DNA of 32,684 bases from Leptospirillum sp. (GTDB lineage Bacteria > Nitrospirota > Leptospirillia > Leptospirillales > Leptospirillaceae): contig DAHWKF010000012.1 in the NCBI GenBank assembly GCA_027343785.1, positions 1 to 32,684 of the forward strand, read 5' to 3'. Positions within the stretch are counted from its first letter, which is position 1; each line of letters starts with the position of its first letter. The position numbers and the translations under genes are program-made. The notes beneath the pieces are model-generated. The model saw only the letters and a list, made by a program, of their open reading frames with translations. It ran no database searches and was not told where the DNA came from. Positions 24,268 through 31,655 of the stretch are shown here, one piece after another.

Positions 24268-24810
24268 GTGAGGCTTCGACAGACTTTCTTTTCCCTGAAA
24301 GGGGTTTTTGCGTCATTTTTCCTCCTGCTGCTCCTGTCCGCCTGCCATCTCCAGACATCTTCTCCTCTGAAAATCCAGGCCGGAAAACCGCTCCTTCTTG
24401 GTCTCAACGATATGACATTCATCCTGATCCCGCTGGAGGTCACCGACAGCGGTGCCAGAACGCTCAGGATCCATCTTCGCCATACCCTCCTGGATATGAC
24501 GACGTCGACCGACAGGAATTTCCGCCTCAGGGGCAAGGATACTTACACCTACATACTCCAGCACGCGGACAAGCCATTTGCCTCGGTTTACCCTTCAGCA
24601 TGGCCTGTTCGCTGGGTCAACCACTCGCTGTCCCACAAGGACGTGGTCATTCCCGCCGTCCACCGGAAATCCTTTCCTCTCCTCTTTATCTACCGAGGAA
24701 GGCTTTCCGGAACAAAACACATGACGCTCCACCTGATTTACTCTTATCCCCAGACAGCAACAAACGACGAAATCCTCCTGGACGTTCCGGCCGGATCCCC
24801 TGCCTCATAA
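24268..24810 (+). CDS. Predicted lipoprotein of unknown function
   Basis: I do not recognise this 180-residue protein. It has a basic N-terminus, a hydrophobic core and a lipobox LSAC, so processing should leave Cys26 as the lipidated first residue. The mature part looks beta-rich with no clear domain. The GTG start at 24268 follows AGGAAGGGG; an ATG 5 nt upstream is out of frame and stops at once. The gene ends about 65 nt before a strong bidirectional terminator and probably shares a transcript with the FmdB-like gene. Confidence 0.72.
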   Translation: MRLRQTFFSLKGVFASFFLLLLLSACHLQTSSPLKIQAGKPLLLGLNDMTFILIPLEVTDSGARTLRIHLRHTLLDMTTSTDRNFRLRGKDTYTYILQHADKPFASVYPSAWPVRWVNHSLSHKDVVIPAVHRKSFPLLFIYRGRLSGTKHMTLHLIYSYPQTATNDEILLDVPAGSPAS

Positions 24811-24876
24811 CGGGACGGAAGATCCCCATCTTGAGGCCTTTGCATTCCAGGACATAGGAAAAAAACCGGACCAATA

Positions 24877-24910
24877 AAAAAGGGGTGCGGTTTTCGCCGC
24901 ACCCCTTTTT
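24877..24910. terminator. Bidirectional rho-independent terminator
   Basis: A 14-bp perfect stem (24877-24890 with 24897-24910) around a 6-nt loop; nine pairs are GC-rich and the outer five are A-T, giving a T-run in both directions. It lies between the convergent lipoprotein and peroxiredoxin genes and should end both transcripts. Confidence 0.95.
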
Positions 24911-24931
24911 CCAATCCCGAGTCTGAAAAAA

Positions 24932-25393
24932 CTACTTCAGCTGTTCCAGAACCTTCAGAATTTCGTTGTCATCGCGCGCCGTCAGAATTTCCTGAACCTT
25001 GACGTAACGAACGACACCGGATTTGTCGACAATCACGGTCGCCCGTTTGTTGATGTTCGCCTCGGGAATGAAAAGGCCATAGTCCTGGCAGACCTTTCTC
25101 TTGATATCCGAGAGAAGGGTGTGTTTCAGCTTCAGATGCTCCTTCCACGCCTTGTGTGACCAGGTGCTGTCGGTGCTGATGCCAAGAACAACCGCGTTGG
25201 CATGGTCAAACTTGGGAAGGTCGTTCGAAAAACAGGTATTCTCGTTTGTGCAAACCGGGCTCCAGTCCAGAGGATAAAAAGCCAGGACAACATTCTTCTT
25301 CCCTTGAAACGAAGAAAGCGTAACCTGGTTCTTGTCTTGATCCTCAAGGGTAAAATCAGGGGCCTTGTCTCCCACTTTTATTTCTGCAGCCAT
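24932..25393 (-). CDS. Peroxiredoxin (AhpC/TSA family)
   Basis: A thiol peroxidase that reduces hydrogen peroxide and organic hydroperoxides. The 153-residue thioredoxin-fold protein has KAPDFTLEDQD near the N-terminus and the active site FYPLDWSPVC, fitting PxxxSxxC with peroxidatic Cys48. A second cysteine is at 54 and a third at 102. The spacing 48-54 is one residue longer than the 5-residue step of BCP/PrxQ enzymes, so the resolving cysteine is unclear; an AhpE-like or 1-Cys mode is possible. AGGAGG precedes the ATG. It follows sucD by 98 nt and ends at the bidirectional terminator. Its place beside oxygen-sensitive reductive TCA enzymes suggests a protective role, which is inference. Confidence 0.92.
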   Translation of the reverse strand: MAAEIKVGDKAPDFTLEDQDKNQVTLSSFQGKKNVVLAFYPLDWSPVCTNENTCFSNDLPKFDHANAVVLGISTDSTWSHKAWKEHLKLKHTLLSDIKRKVCQDYGLFIPEANINKRATVIVDKSGVVRYVKVQEILTARDDNEILKVLEQLK

Positions 25394-25491
25394 GCGTCAA
25401 TCCTCCTCGTTACACACCACCATTACCAGTGCGCGTTACTAGTTTGCTTCCGGGCAATACTCGGAAGATGGCCCTTCTTGCCACCCCCCGG

Positions 25492-26409
25492 CTAGGCGGG
25501 GTGAAGGGACCTGCGGGACTTTCCGGAGGCCAAGACGTCTGCGACAGTCTTCCCGATCAGGGACGGATTGTCCACAACACGGACTCCGTGACTCTCCAGA
25601 AATGCCATTTTATCCCTGGCGGTTCCCTTTCCACCCGAAACAATGGCGCCGGCATGACCCATTCGGCGTCCCGGCGGCGCGGTCAATCCGGCGATAAATC
25701 CGACAACAGGTTTTGTCATTCTTTTTTGCGCAAAGACCGCAGCCCTTTCCTCGTCTTCTCCGCCGATCTCACCGATCATGACGACAGCTTCCGTTTCCGC
25801 ATCCGCCTCGAACATCTCCAGGACATCGATAAAATTCAGTCCCCGGACGGGATCTCCCCCGATTCCGACACAGGTGGACTCCCCCAGCCCCAGCTGGGTT
25901 AACTGCCACACCGCTTCATACGTGAGCGTTCCGCTCCTGGAAACAACGCCTACACGGCCTCTCTTGTGGATATACCCCGGCATGATTCCGATTTTTGCCC
26001 CGTCTGGCGTGATGATCCCCGGACAGTTGGGTCCGATGAGCCGGATCTTGCCCCCTTGATCGTTATGGCTGTCCAGCACCCTGCGAACCCGGACCATGTC
26101 CTGAACAGGAATGCCCTCGGTAATACAGACGATCAGCGGAATTTCGGCGGCGATGGATTCCAGGATCGCATCCGCCGCAAAAGCCGGGGGCACAAAAATC
26201 AGGGAAACGTCCGGATTCTCGGCCTCCCGCGCCTCAAACACCGAATTCCACACCGGAAAACCTTCGTGGGTTGTTCCCCCTTTTCCGGGTGTCACACCCC
26301 CCACCACTTTCGTTCCGTATTCGCGGCATGCCGTAGCATGATAACTTCCTTCTTTCCCCGTGATCCCCTGAACGATAACCCGGGTCGAACGGTCGACCAG
26401 AATGCTCAT
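25492..26409 (-). CDS. sucD: Succinyl-CoA synthetase alpha subunit
   Basis: With SucC it interconverts succinate and succinyl-CoA using a nucleoside triphosphate; in the reductive cycle it runs toward succinyl-CoA. The 305-residue protein has the CoA-binding motif GITGKEGSYH (15-24), IGPNCPGIITP, SRSGTLTYEAVWQL, GIGGDPVRG, and the phosphohistidine H252 in GRRMGHAGAIVSGG. It overlaps sucC by 4 nt (ATGA). Length and motifs match ordinary SucD (about 290); the related citryl-CoA synthetase small subunit would look similar, so a citryl-CoA role cannot be excluded. Confidence 0.92.
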   Translation of the reverse strand: MSILVDRSTRVIVQGITGKEGSYHATACREYGTKVVGGVTPGKGGTTHEGFPVWNSVFEAREAENPDVSLIFVPPAFAADAILESIAAEIPLIVCITEGIPVQDMVRVRRVLDSHNDQGGKIRLIGPNCPGIITPDGAKIGIMPGYIHKRGRVGVVSRSGTLTYEAVWQLTQLGLGESTCVGIGGDPVRGLNFIDVLEMFEADAETEAVVMIGEIGGEDEERAAVFAQKRMTKPVVGFIAGLTAPPGRRMGHAGAIVSGGKGTARDKMAFLESHGVRVVDNPSLIGKTVADVLASGKSRRSLHPA

Positions 26410-27596
26410 TTACCCCCCTTTACGGCCAGCACGATCTTTTCAGCGCCCTCAAACAGCTCTTCCGCCACCTGAATCGCCAGTCCGGAACTTTTGAGCATCT
26501 CCCGTCCTTCCTTGGCGTTCGTCCCCTGAAGACGGACAACCAGCGGAACGGATATCTTCACGTCCTGGGCGGCAGCAATGATTCCTCCAGCGATCCGCTC
26601 GCAACGGACAATCCCTCCAAAAATATTGACAAAGATTCCCCTGACATGGGGGTCTCCCAAAATAATCCGAAAGGCCTGTTCCACCGTTTCCTTGCTGGCG
26701 CCCCCTCCCACATCGAGAAAGTTGGCAGGAGATCCCCCGGCGAGAGCGATGACATCCATGGTGGCCATTGCCAGCCCGGCCCCGTTCACCATGCAGGCAA
26801 TATTGCCGTCCAGCTTGACATAGTTGAGGTTGTACTTCGACGCCTCGATTTCCAGCTCGTTTTCCTCTGTCAGATCCCGGAGAGAACGGATTTCGGGATG
26901 GCGACCGACCGCGTTGTCGTCGAACCCCACCTTGGCGTCCAGCGCGACAAGACGGTCCTCCTTCGTGAGAACGAGTGGATTGATCTCCACCATGCTCGCG
27001 TCCCGCTTCTGGAAAAAGTCGACAAGGTCCCGGACGATATTGACCATCTGCGACTGGGCAGCGAAAGGCAATCCCAGAAACTGGCTGATCCGTCTTCCGA
27101 TGTAGGGAGAATAGCCTTCCAGCGGATCAACCGGGTAATGAAAGATTTTTTCTGGATGGGACTGGGCGACTTCCTCGATTTCCATGCCCCCTTCCGTGCT
27201 GGCAATCAAAGTCATCCTCCGGGTCGTCCGGTCAATGACCACGCCGAGATAGAACTCCCTGGCGATATTGGAGCCTTCCTCGATCCAGACTTTCAGGACT
27301 TTCTTCCCTTCCGGACCGGTCTGGTGGGTTACCAGGGTTTTGCCCAGAATCTGTCCGACGAGATCGGGGACTTCTTCCGGCTTCCGGGCCAGTTTTACGC
27401 CTCCCGCCTTCCCTCTTCCTCCCGCATGAATCTGTGCCTTCACTGCCCAGACGGCCGGTTTCGTCTCTCCCTTGAAAAGAGGAGATTCCGCAACAACCCT
27501 GCGGGCTTCGTCGACAGATTCAACCAGCACTCCGCCCGGTACGGGAATCCCGAACTCCTTGAACAGTTCTTTTGCCTGGTATTCATGAATATTCAA
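26406..27596 (-). CDS. sucC: Succinyl-CoA synthetase beta subunit (ADP-forming type)
   Basis: The ATP-grasp subunit that binds nucleotide and succinate. The 396-residue protein begins MNIHEYQAKELFKEFGIPVPGG, typical for SucC, with KAQIHAGGRGKAGGVKLA in the ATP site, MVEINPLVLT, FLDVGGGASKETVEQAF and FVNIFGGIVRCERIAGGII near the C-terminus. The start is TTG at 27596, with GGGAGAG 5 nt upstream. It is 57 nt after frdA and coupled to sucD. Length is close to E. coli SucC (388), favouring succinate over citrate as substrate. Confidence 0.93.
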   Translation of the reverse strand: MNIHEYQAKELFKEFGIPVPGGVLVESVDEARRVVAESPLFKGETKPAVWAVKAQIHAGGRGKAGGVKLARKPEEVPDLVGQILGKTLVTHQTGPEGKKVLKVWIEEGSNIAREFYLGVVIDRTTRRMTLIASTEGGMEIEEVAQSHPEKIFHYPVDPLEGYSPYIGRRISQFLGLPFAAQSQMVNIVRDLVDFFQKRDASMVEINPLVLTKEDRLVALDAKVGFDDNAVGRHPEIRSLRDLTEENELEIEASKYNLNYVKLDGNIACMVNGAGLAMATMDVIALAGGSPANFLDVGGGASKETVEQAFRIILGDPHVRGIFVNIFGGIVRCERIAGGIIAAAQDVKISVPLVVRLQGTNAKEGREMLKSSGLAIQVAEELFEGAEKIVLAVKGGK

Positions 27597-27653
27597 TCGT
27601 TCTCTCCCTGTGAAATGATGTGGTCTCCACCACCCACCCCTCTCTGAAGAGGT

Positions 27654-29276
27654 TCAGGAACTGGCGTGATGGGAGTGTTTCCTGTAGTCCGGAAAAAGAA
27701 CGGGCGCTTCGGAAAGAGGCGTCCCCGGAAACTCCCGATCGAGCTCCCGATGGAAGCGTTCGACATGCCCCAGGCTGACTTCATGCCATGAAAAAGGCTT
27801 GCGGTTCCTGGCCTCGTCTGCAGAAATCAGCCCCACTCTCCGGCCGTAGACAAAAACTTCAAGAAGGGAGTTTCCCATCAGGCGGTTTTTACCGTGAACC
27901 CCCCCTGAAGCCTCTCCCGCGACATAGAGTCCCGGGATCGACGTGTGCCCCGAAACGTCGGAGGCGATCCCCCCGTTCTGGTAATGGAGTGTGGGATACA
28001 CGAGGATAGGCTGTTTCGTGCAATCAACCTGGTGTTTGCCCATCAGCTTGACGATGTTCGGAAACCGCTTCTCTACGGTCCCTTCTCCCATCTCCCGGTC
28101 GATGGAGGTCAGGTCGAGATAGACTCCGTGATGGCCAGACGGCGTCCGGACCCCACGACCTTCCTCGCATTCGCGAATAATGGCGGCCGCCACCACGTCA
28201 CGGGTTTCAAGTTCGGGAACAAACCGCTTTCCGAAACGGTTGAACATGCGGGCTCCTGCTCCCCTGACAGCTTCCGTAATCAGCATCCCCGCCATTTCCG
28301 ACGGATAGATGACACCCGTGGGGTGGTACTGGAAACTCTCCATGTTCAGAAGCTTGGCGCCCATTCTGTAAGCCATCACAAGGCCGTCTCCCGTCGCCCC
28401 GAAATGGTTGGATGTGGCAAAATCTCCGATATGAAGCCTGCCGGTCCCACCGGTAGCCAACAACACGGCATTCGCCTTGACCCACTTGAGCGTTCCATTG
28501 TCCACATCCCGCAAGATGGCACCGGCGCAACTGCCTTCCGGACCCTGCAAAAGCTCGACTGCCGGAGAAAACTCCCAGATGGACACCCCGGAATTCATGA
28601 GATCTTCCTTCAACACCCTGACGATCTCGAGGCCGGTGTAATCCTTGGCGGAAATCAGCCGGGGTCGGCTCGTCCCCCCACCCTTCCGGAGGGACAGGTT
28701 CCCCGAGGGATCACGGTCAAACAGGACGCCTTTTTTTACCAGCCAGGCAATGACATCAGGACCTTCCCGTACAAGAACGGACAGAAGTTCCGGTTCTCCG
28801 GTAAAATGACCTCCCCTGTATGCATCCTTGAAATGCCGGACTGGACTGTCATCATCACCCAAAGCAACCTGAATACCCCCCTCCGCCATGACCGTGTTCG
28901 AATCTCCAACACGGAGCTTGGTCGTCAGGAGAACTTTCGCCCCCGCCTGTTGTGCAAAAATGGACGCCATGATACCGGCTCCGCCGCCACCGATGACAAG
29001 AAGGTCGACCTCCGTGTCAGGAACTTCGGGAAGGGCCGACATGGCGGTGGAACCCAGAAGACTTCGTGACTCCAGAATAGACGCGATTTCGTCCGGAATG
29101 ACCTCCCCCTTGTTGGGACCAACACGCAATGTCGTTTTACGGTCGGGACGGTAATCCGGATAATACCGACGGAGGAGTTCCTCTCTTTCCGGTGAAACGA
29201 CAGGTGGTGGGTCCTCGGGATCGAACGATGGAAGGTGATCATAAGGATTGGATGAGGACGATGTTTCGGACGTCAT
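27654..29276 (-). CDS. frdA: Fumarate reductase / succinate dehydrogenase flavoprotein subunit
   Basis: The FAD subunit, which in the reductive cycle turns fumarate into succinate. From ATG at 29276 (ATGA overlap with frdB, GGGGTG just before) it has 540 residues; an ATG at 29288 adds four. The FAD fold is DLLVIGGGGAGIMASIFAQQAG. Active-site stretches are QYHPTGVIYPS, TEAVRGAGARMFNRFGKRF, LHYQNGGI and GVHGKNRLMGNSLLEVFVYGRRVG. Two oddities: about 90 residues precede the FAD motif, and the segment SNTVMAEGG has Asn (126) where FrdA/SdhA carry the His that binds FAD covalently. No membrane-anchor subunits (SdhC/D) are seen nearby. Confidence 0.92.
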   Translation of the reverse strand: MTSETSSSSNPYDHLPSFDPEDPPPVVSPEREELLRRYYPDYRPDRKTTLRVGPNKGEVIPDEIASILESRSLLGSTAMSALPEVPDTEVDLLVIGGGGAGIMASIFAQQAGAKVLLTTKLRVGDSNTVMAEGGIQVALGDDDSPVRHFKDAYRGGHFTGEPELLSVLVREGPDVIAWLVKKGVLFDRDPSGNLSLRKGGGTSRPRLISAKDYTGLEIVRVLKEDLMNSGVSIWEFSPAVELLQGPEGSCAGAILRDVDNGTLKWVKANAVLLATGGTGRLHIGDFATSNHFGATGDGLVMAYRMGAKLLNMESFQYHPTGVIYPSEMAGMLITEAVRGAGARMFNRFGKRFVPELETRDVVAAAIIRECEEGRGVRTPSGHHGVYLDLTSIDREMGEGTVEKRFPNIVKLMGKHQVDCTKQPILVYPTLHYQNGGIASDVSGHTSIPGLYVAGEASGGVHGKNRLMGNSLLEVFVYGRRVGLISADEARNRKPFSWHEVSLGHVERFHRELDREFPGTPLSEAPVLFPDYRKHSHHASS

Positions 29277-29959
29277 TTCACCCCACATTCCGTCTTGAGC
29301 TGGTCAGGAGAAAGTTGTGCCAGCCGTTCGAGTTCCTTGTCAAAGGTACCGGATTCGACGGCTTCAATCCGCTGACGAAGATTTTCCGGAAAAGGCAATT
29401 CCCGGCTACCATAGGCCCGACGGGCGTACAAAGCGATTTCATGAGGCGCCATTTCCGCAATGCAACGGGAAACACAGAGACCACACATGACACAACTCAT
29501 CGTCGTCTCCGCTACCCCCTTGAAATCACCAAAAGCCGCCTGCCAGACCGATGTCCTGACATCGATACCCTGGGGGCAAACCTCCGTGCAAGCGTTGCAG
29601 TTGCGGCATGTTGCGGATTCGGGGTAAAGCTCGAAAAGACCTTCCTTGGCATCCGGAATTGTCTCGATATCATAATGCGCGCGCTGGGTCGGATAAGAAG
29701 CAATCAGGCTGAAGGACATCCCCTCTTTCACGAGGGTCTGGCAGGCAAGCGCGTTATAGAGGTGAAAGTTTCCCGGCATCCTGTAGACGGCAGCGCATGC
29801 ACCGCACACGCCTCCCAGACACCCGATGCCATGAATGACTTCGTGTCCCGTGTGCCACATGGCCTGAATCATAGTCAGTCCTTCCGGGACCTGCCATTCC
29901 TTGCCGTTAATCCAGACCTGTATCATTCGCGCTCCTTCGGGAGCTTCATATTGAAACAT
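29273..29959 (-). CDS. frdB: Fumarate reductase / succinate dehydrogenase iron-sulfur subunit
   Basis: The electron-transfer subunit. In 228 residues it has an N-terminal ferredoxin-like domain with Cys47, 52, 55 and 73 (likely [2Fe-2S]), and a C-terminal helical ferredoxin domain with two CxxCxxCxxxC motifs: 118/121/124/128 and 156/159/162/166. Ordinary SdhB has a 4Fe, a 3Fe and a 2Fe cluster; the second full four-cysteine motif suggests two [4Fe-4S] clusters, as in thiol-linked or HdrC-like relatives. ATG at 29959 has GAGG upstream; ATG at 29926 has an even better AAGGAG, so 217 residues is possible. frdA follows with ATGA overlap. Confidence 0.88.
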   Translation of the reverse strand: MFQYEAPEGARMIQVWINGKEWQVPEGLTMIQAMWHTGHEVIHGIGCLGGVCGACAAVYRMPGNFHLYNALACQTLVKEGMSFSLIASYPTQRAHYDIETIPDAKEGLFELYPESATCRNCNACTEVCPQGIDVRTSVWQAAFGDFKGVAETTMSCVMCGLCVSRCIAEMAPHEIALYARRAYGSRELPFPENLRQRIEAVESGTFDKELERLAQLSPDQLKTECGVK

Positions 29960-30042
29960 GGCGCACCTCGATATCCTGGGGAGTCAGCAACCGGAGCAAA
30001 TCGTTGAAGACGGGTGGATTCTGATTCGGAAATACTCTGAAA

Positions 30043-30072
30043 ATTCTATCAAAAATTGACGCAGTTCATCAA
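30043..30072 (-). promoter_or_regulatory. Possible promoter for frdBA-sucCD
   Basis: TTGATG (30067-30072) and TAGAAT (30043-30048) on the minus strand are 18 nt apart, 4/6 and 5/6 to consensus, in an AT-rich patch. Transcription would start near 30036, about 77 nt ahead of frdB. The -35 box overlaps the stop of the PsiE-like gene. Confidence 0.45.
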
Positions 30073-30716
30073 TCAGTCTTCCTGTAAGAAGGCTTTCCGG
30101 GTTTTTTCCCCCGGCTTTTCAGACGCTCCAAAATCCTTTTGATCGCCTGGCTTTCGGCCACCGGTTCGGGCAGGTTGTCCCGGCGGGACGGATGGTACTG
30201 GATCGCAACCACACGAAGAATCATCAGAACGACGAGAATAAGAACCAGTTCGATCGCGCGTATGATGGACTCTCCCGAAAACCAGGTCACAACCGCTTCC
30301 GAAAGAAAAACGGCCAGAACGGTGTCCACAATGAAGGTGACTTTTACGCGGCCCAGAGTAAAGTAGGCCACGACGGTCCGGGAAATTTCGAGGAGGGCAA
30401 GAATCAGAAGGCTGTTGACGATCAGGCTTTTGAGAACATTGAGAAACCCGTAAGGAATAGCCCGGATCGCCAGAACACCGGCTTCGAAAGTCCCCCAGAT
30501 CATGACAGTCACCTGCACAAGGAGGAGTCCGATGAGGACGACCTTGACCGACTTCAGATACCATGAAGGCGCCGCGACGCCGGTTCCGGAAGGTTTTTCG
30601 GAACTACTGGCGGAATCCTGATCCGGGTCGGAGCGGGAGGGGAGATCCTGGTGTTCAGATTCCGCCAATTTGTGGGACTCCTGTGCCTCCTCCTGTCCGG
30701 GACAGAAGGAGGCCAA
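30069..30716 (-). CDS. PsiE-like integral membrane protein
   Basis: A 215-residue protein with a polar, acidic N-terminus (about 1-50), four hydrophobic segments (about 55-78, 92-113, 120-142, 150-171) and a basic C-terminal tail. The pattern VKVVLIGLLLVQ ... NSLLILALLEISRTVVAYF ... VTFIVDTVLAVFLSEAV resembles the phosphate-starvation-inducible PsiE family, whose function is unknown. The start is uncertain: TTG at 30716 lacks a good ribosome site, and a second TTG about 16 codons in has GGAG upstream. It lies between ccl and frdB, 45 nt after ccl, so it is probably cotranscribed with ccl. Its link to carbon fixation is unexplained. Confidence 0.68.
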   Translation of the reverse strand: MASFCPGQEEAQESHKLAESEHQDLPSRSDPDQDSASSSEKPSGTGVAAPSWYLKSVKVVLIGLLLVQVTVMIWGTFEAGVLAIRAIPYGFLNVLKSLIVNSLLILALLEISRTVVAYFTLGRVKVTFIVDTVLAVFLSEAVVTWFSGESIIRAIELVLILVVLMILRVVAIQYHPSRRDNLPEPVAESQAIKRILERLKSRGKKPGKPSYRKTD

Positions 30717-30761
30717 GCATGTGTTGAATCATTAACAAAAAGGAATGTTGGTCCGGATTGT

Positions 30762-31562
30762 TTACTTTTTGACGGGAACCGACCGAACTGGCTTGCCGTC
30801 ATAATCGTAGGTCCCTTCCTCGAGACGACGGAAAGGCTTTTCCCGGTTCCACTCTTCGACAACATGGGCAACCAGCCCGGGAATGCGGCCAATAATAAAA
30901 ATACCTTTCCCGTTTTTCCAGGAAATCCCCATCTCCGAGATGACTGCCGCTATCATTCCGTCCACGTTCAGGGGCAGGGGGCGACCCGAATCCGCTTCCA
31001 AACAGTCCTGAATCGCGACAGCAAACTCGACAAAGCGGTTGGCAAACCCGTACTCCTTTGCCAGATCCAGCAAACGCAACGTTCTCGGATCCCTTTTGTA
31101 AAGCTTGTGGCCATAACCGGGGAATCTTTTCTTTTTTTGGGAAAAATCGTTAACAACCTTGCGGGCATGAGCACTGACGTCTTTCACGTCATCCGTGAGC
31201 TGCTCCTGATAGACTTTCGCACACTGCTCGATCGCTCCGCCATGGTGGTCGCCCAACGTAAGCACTCCTCCCGCCACCGCGGCATTCAGGGGATTCCCTC
31301 CTGAAAAAATGGTTCTCGCCGCAACGACAGAGGGGGGGCCGATACCGTGATCAATGCAGGCCACCAGCATCGCTTCCATGATTTTGCGTTCACGTTCCGT
31401 CGGCAACTCTCCCTTGAGTACCAGATAAATGGCCTCCGCAAAACTGACATTTCCGACCAGATCGTCCAGAGGGTAACCCCTGACGACGGCTTTCCCGTCA
31501 ACATGCCCGCCGACTGAGGTCCGCCAACTCCTCGTGGATCCCCCTTCTTTTATATCTGACAT
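30762..31562 (-). CDS. ccl: Citryl-CoA lyase
   Basis: This enzyme splits citryl-CoA into oxaloacetate and acetyl-CoA, the second half of the two-step citrate cleavage of the reductive TCA cycle. The 266-residue protein matches the citrate synthase-like C-terminal part of ATP-citrate lyase, without the ATP-grasp parts. Catalytic residues expected from citrate synthase are present: His in LGDHHGGA (106/107), His152 in GYGHKLYKRDPR and Asp201 in NVDGMIAAV. Full citrate synthases are about 380-430 residues, so the short length supports lyase. The ATG has AGGAGG upstream. The partner citryl-CoA synthetase is not clearly in the window. Confidence 0.88.
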   Translation of the reverse strand: MSDIKEGGSTRSWRTSVGGHVDGKAVVRGYPLDDLVGNVSFAEAIYLVLKGELPTERERKIMEAMLVACIDHGIGPPSVVAARTIFSGGNPLNAAVAGGVLTLGDHHGGAIEQCAKVYQEQLTDDVKDVSAHARKVVNDFSQKKKRFPGYGHKLYKRDPRTLRLLDLAKEYGFANRFVEFAVAIQDCLEADSGRPLPLNVDGMIAAVISEMGISWKNGKGIFIIGRIPGLVAHVVEEWNREKPFRRLEEGTYDYDGKPVRSVPVKK

Positions 31563-31606
31563 TTGGCCTCCTGAACATCAAGACGGAATTAAAATGGGAA
31601 AACGAC

Positions 31607-31640
31607 AAAAAAGGAGCTGGCACATTCTTTCACCAGCTCC
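31607..31640 (-). terminator. Rho-independent terminator after aconitase
   Basis: GGAGCTGG (31613-31620, plus strand) pairs with CCAGCTCC (31633-31640); in the minus-strand RNA the stem is followed by six U residues (31607-31612). It lies in the 93-nt gap between the aconitase stop and ccl, so ccl must be read through or have its own promoter. Confidence 0.9.
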
Positions 31641-31655
31641 CGATTATCTTGTTGG

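Noticed and set aside
25447..25503. Two GC-rich inverted repeats after sucD as a terminator
   Set aside because: Stems are short (5-6 bp) and neither is followed by a T-run on the minus strand; at best an mRNA end stabiliser.
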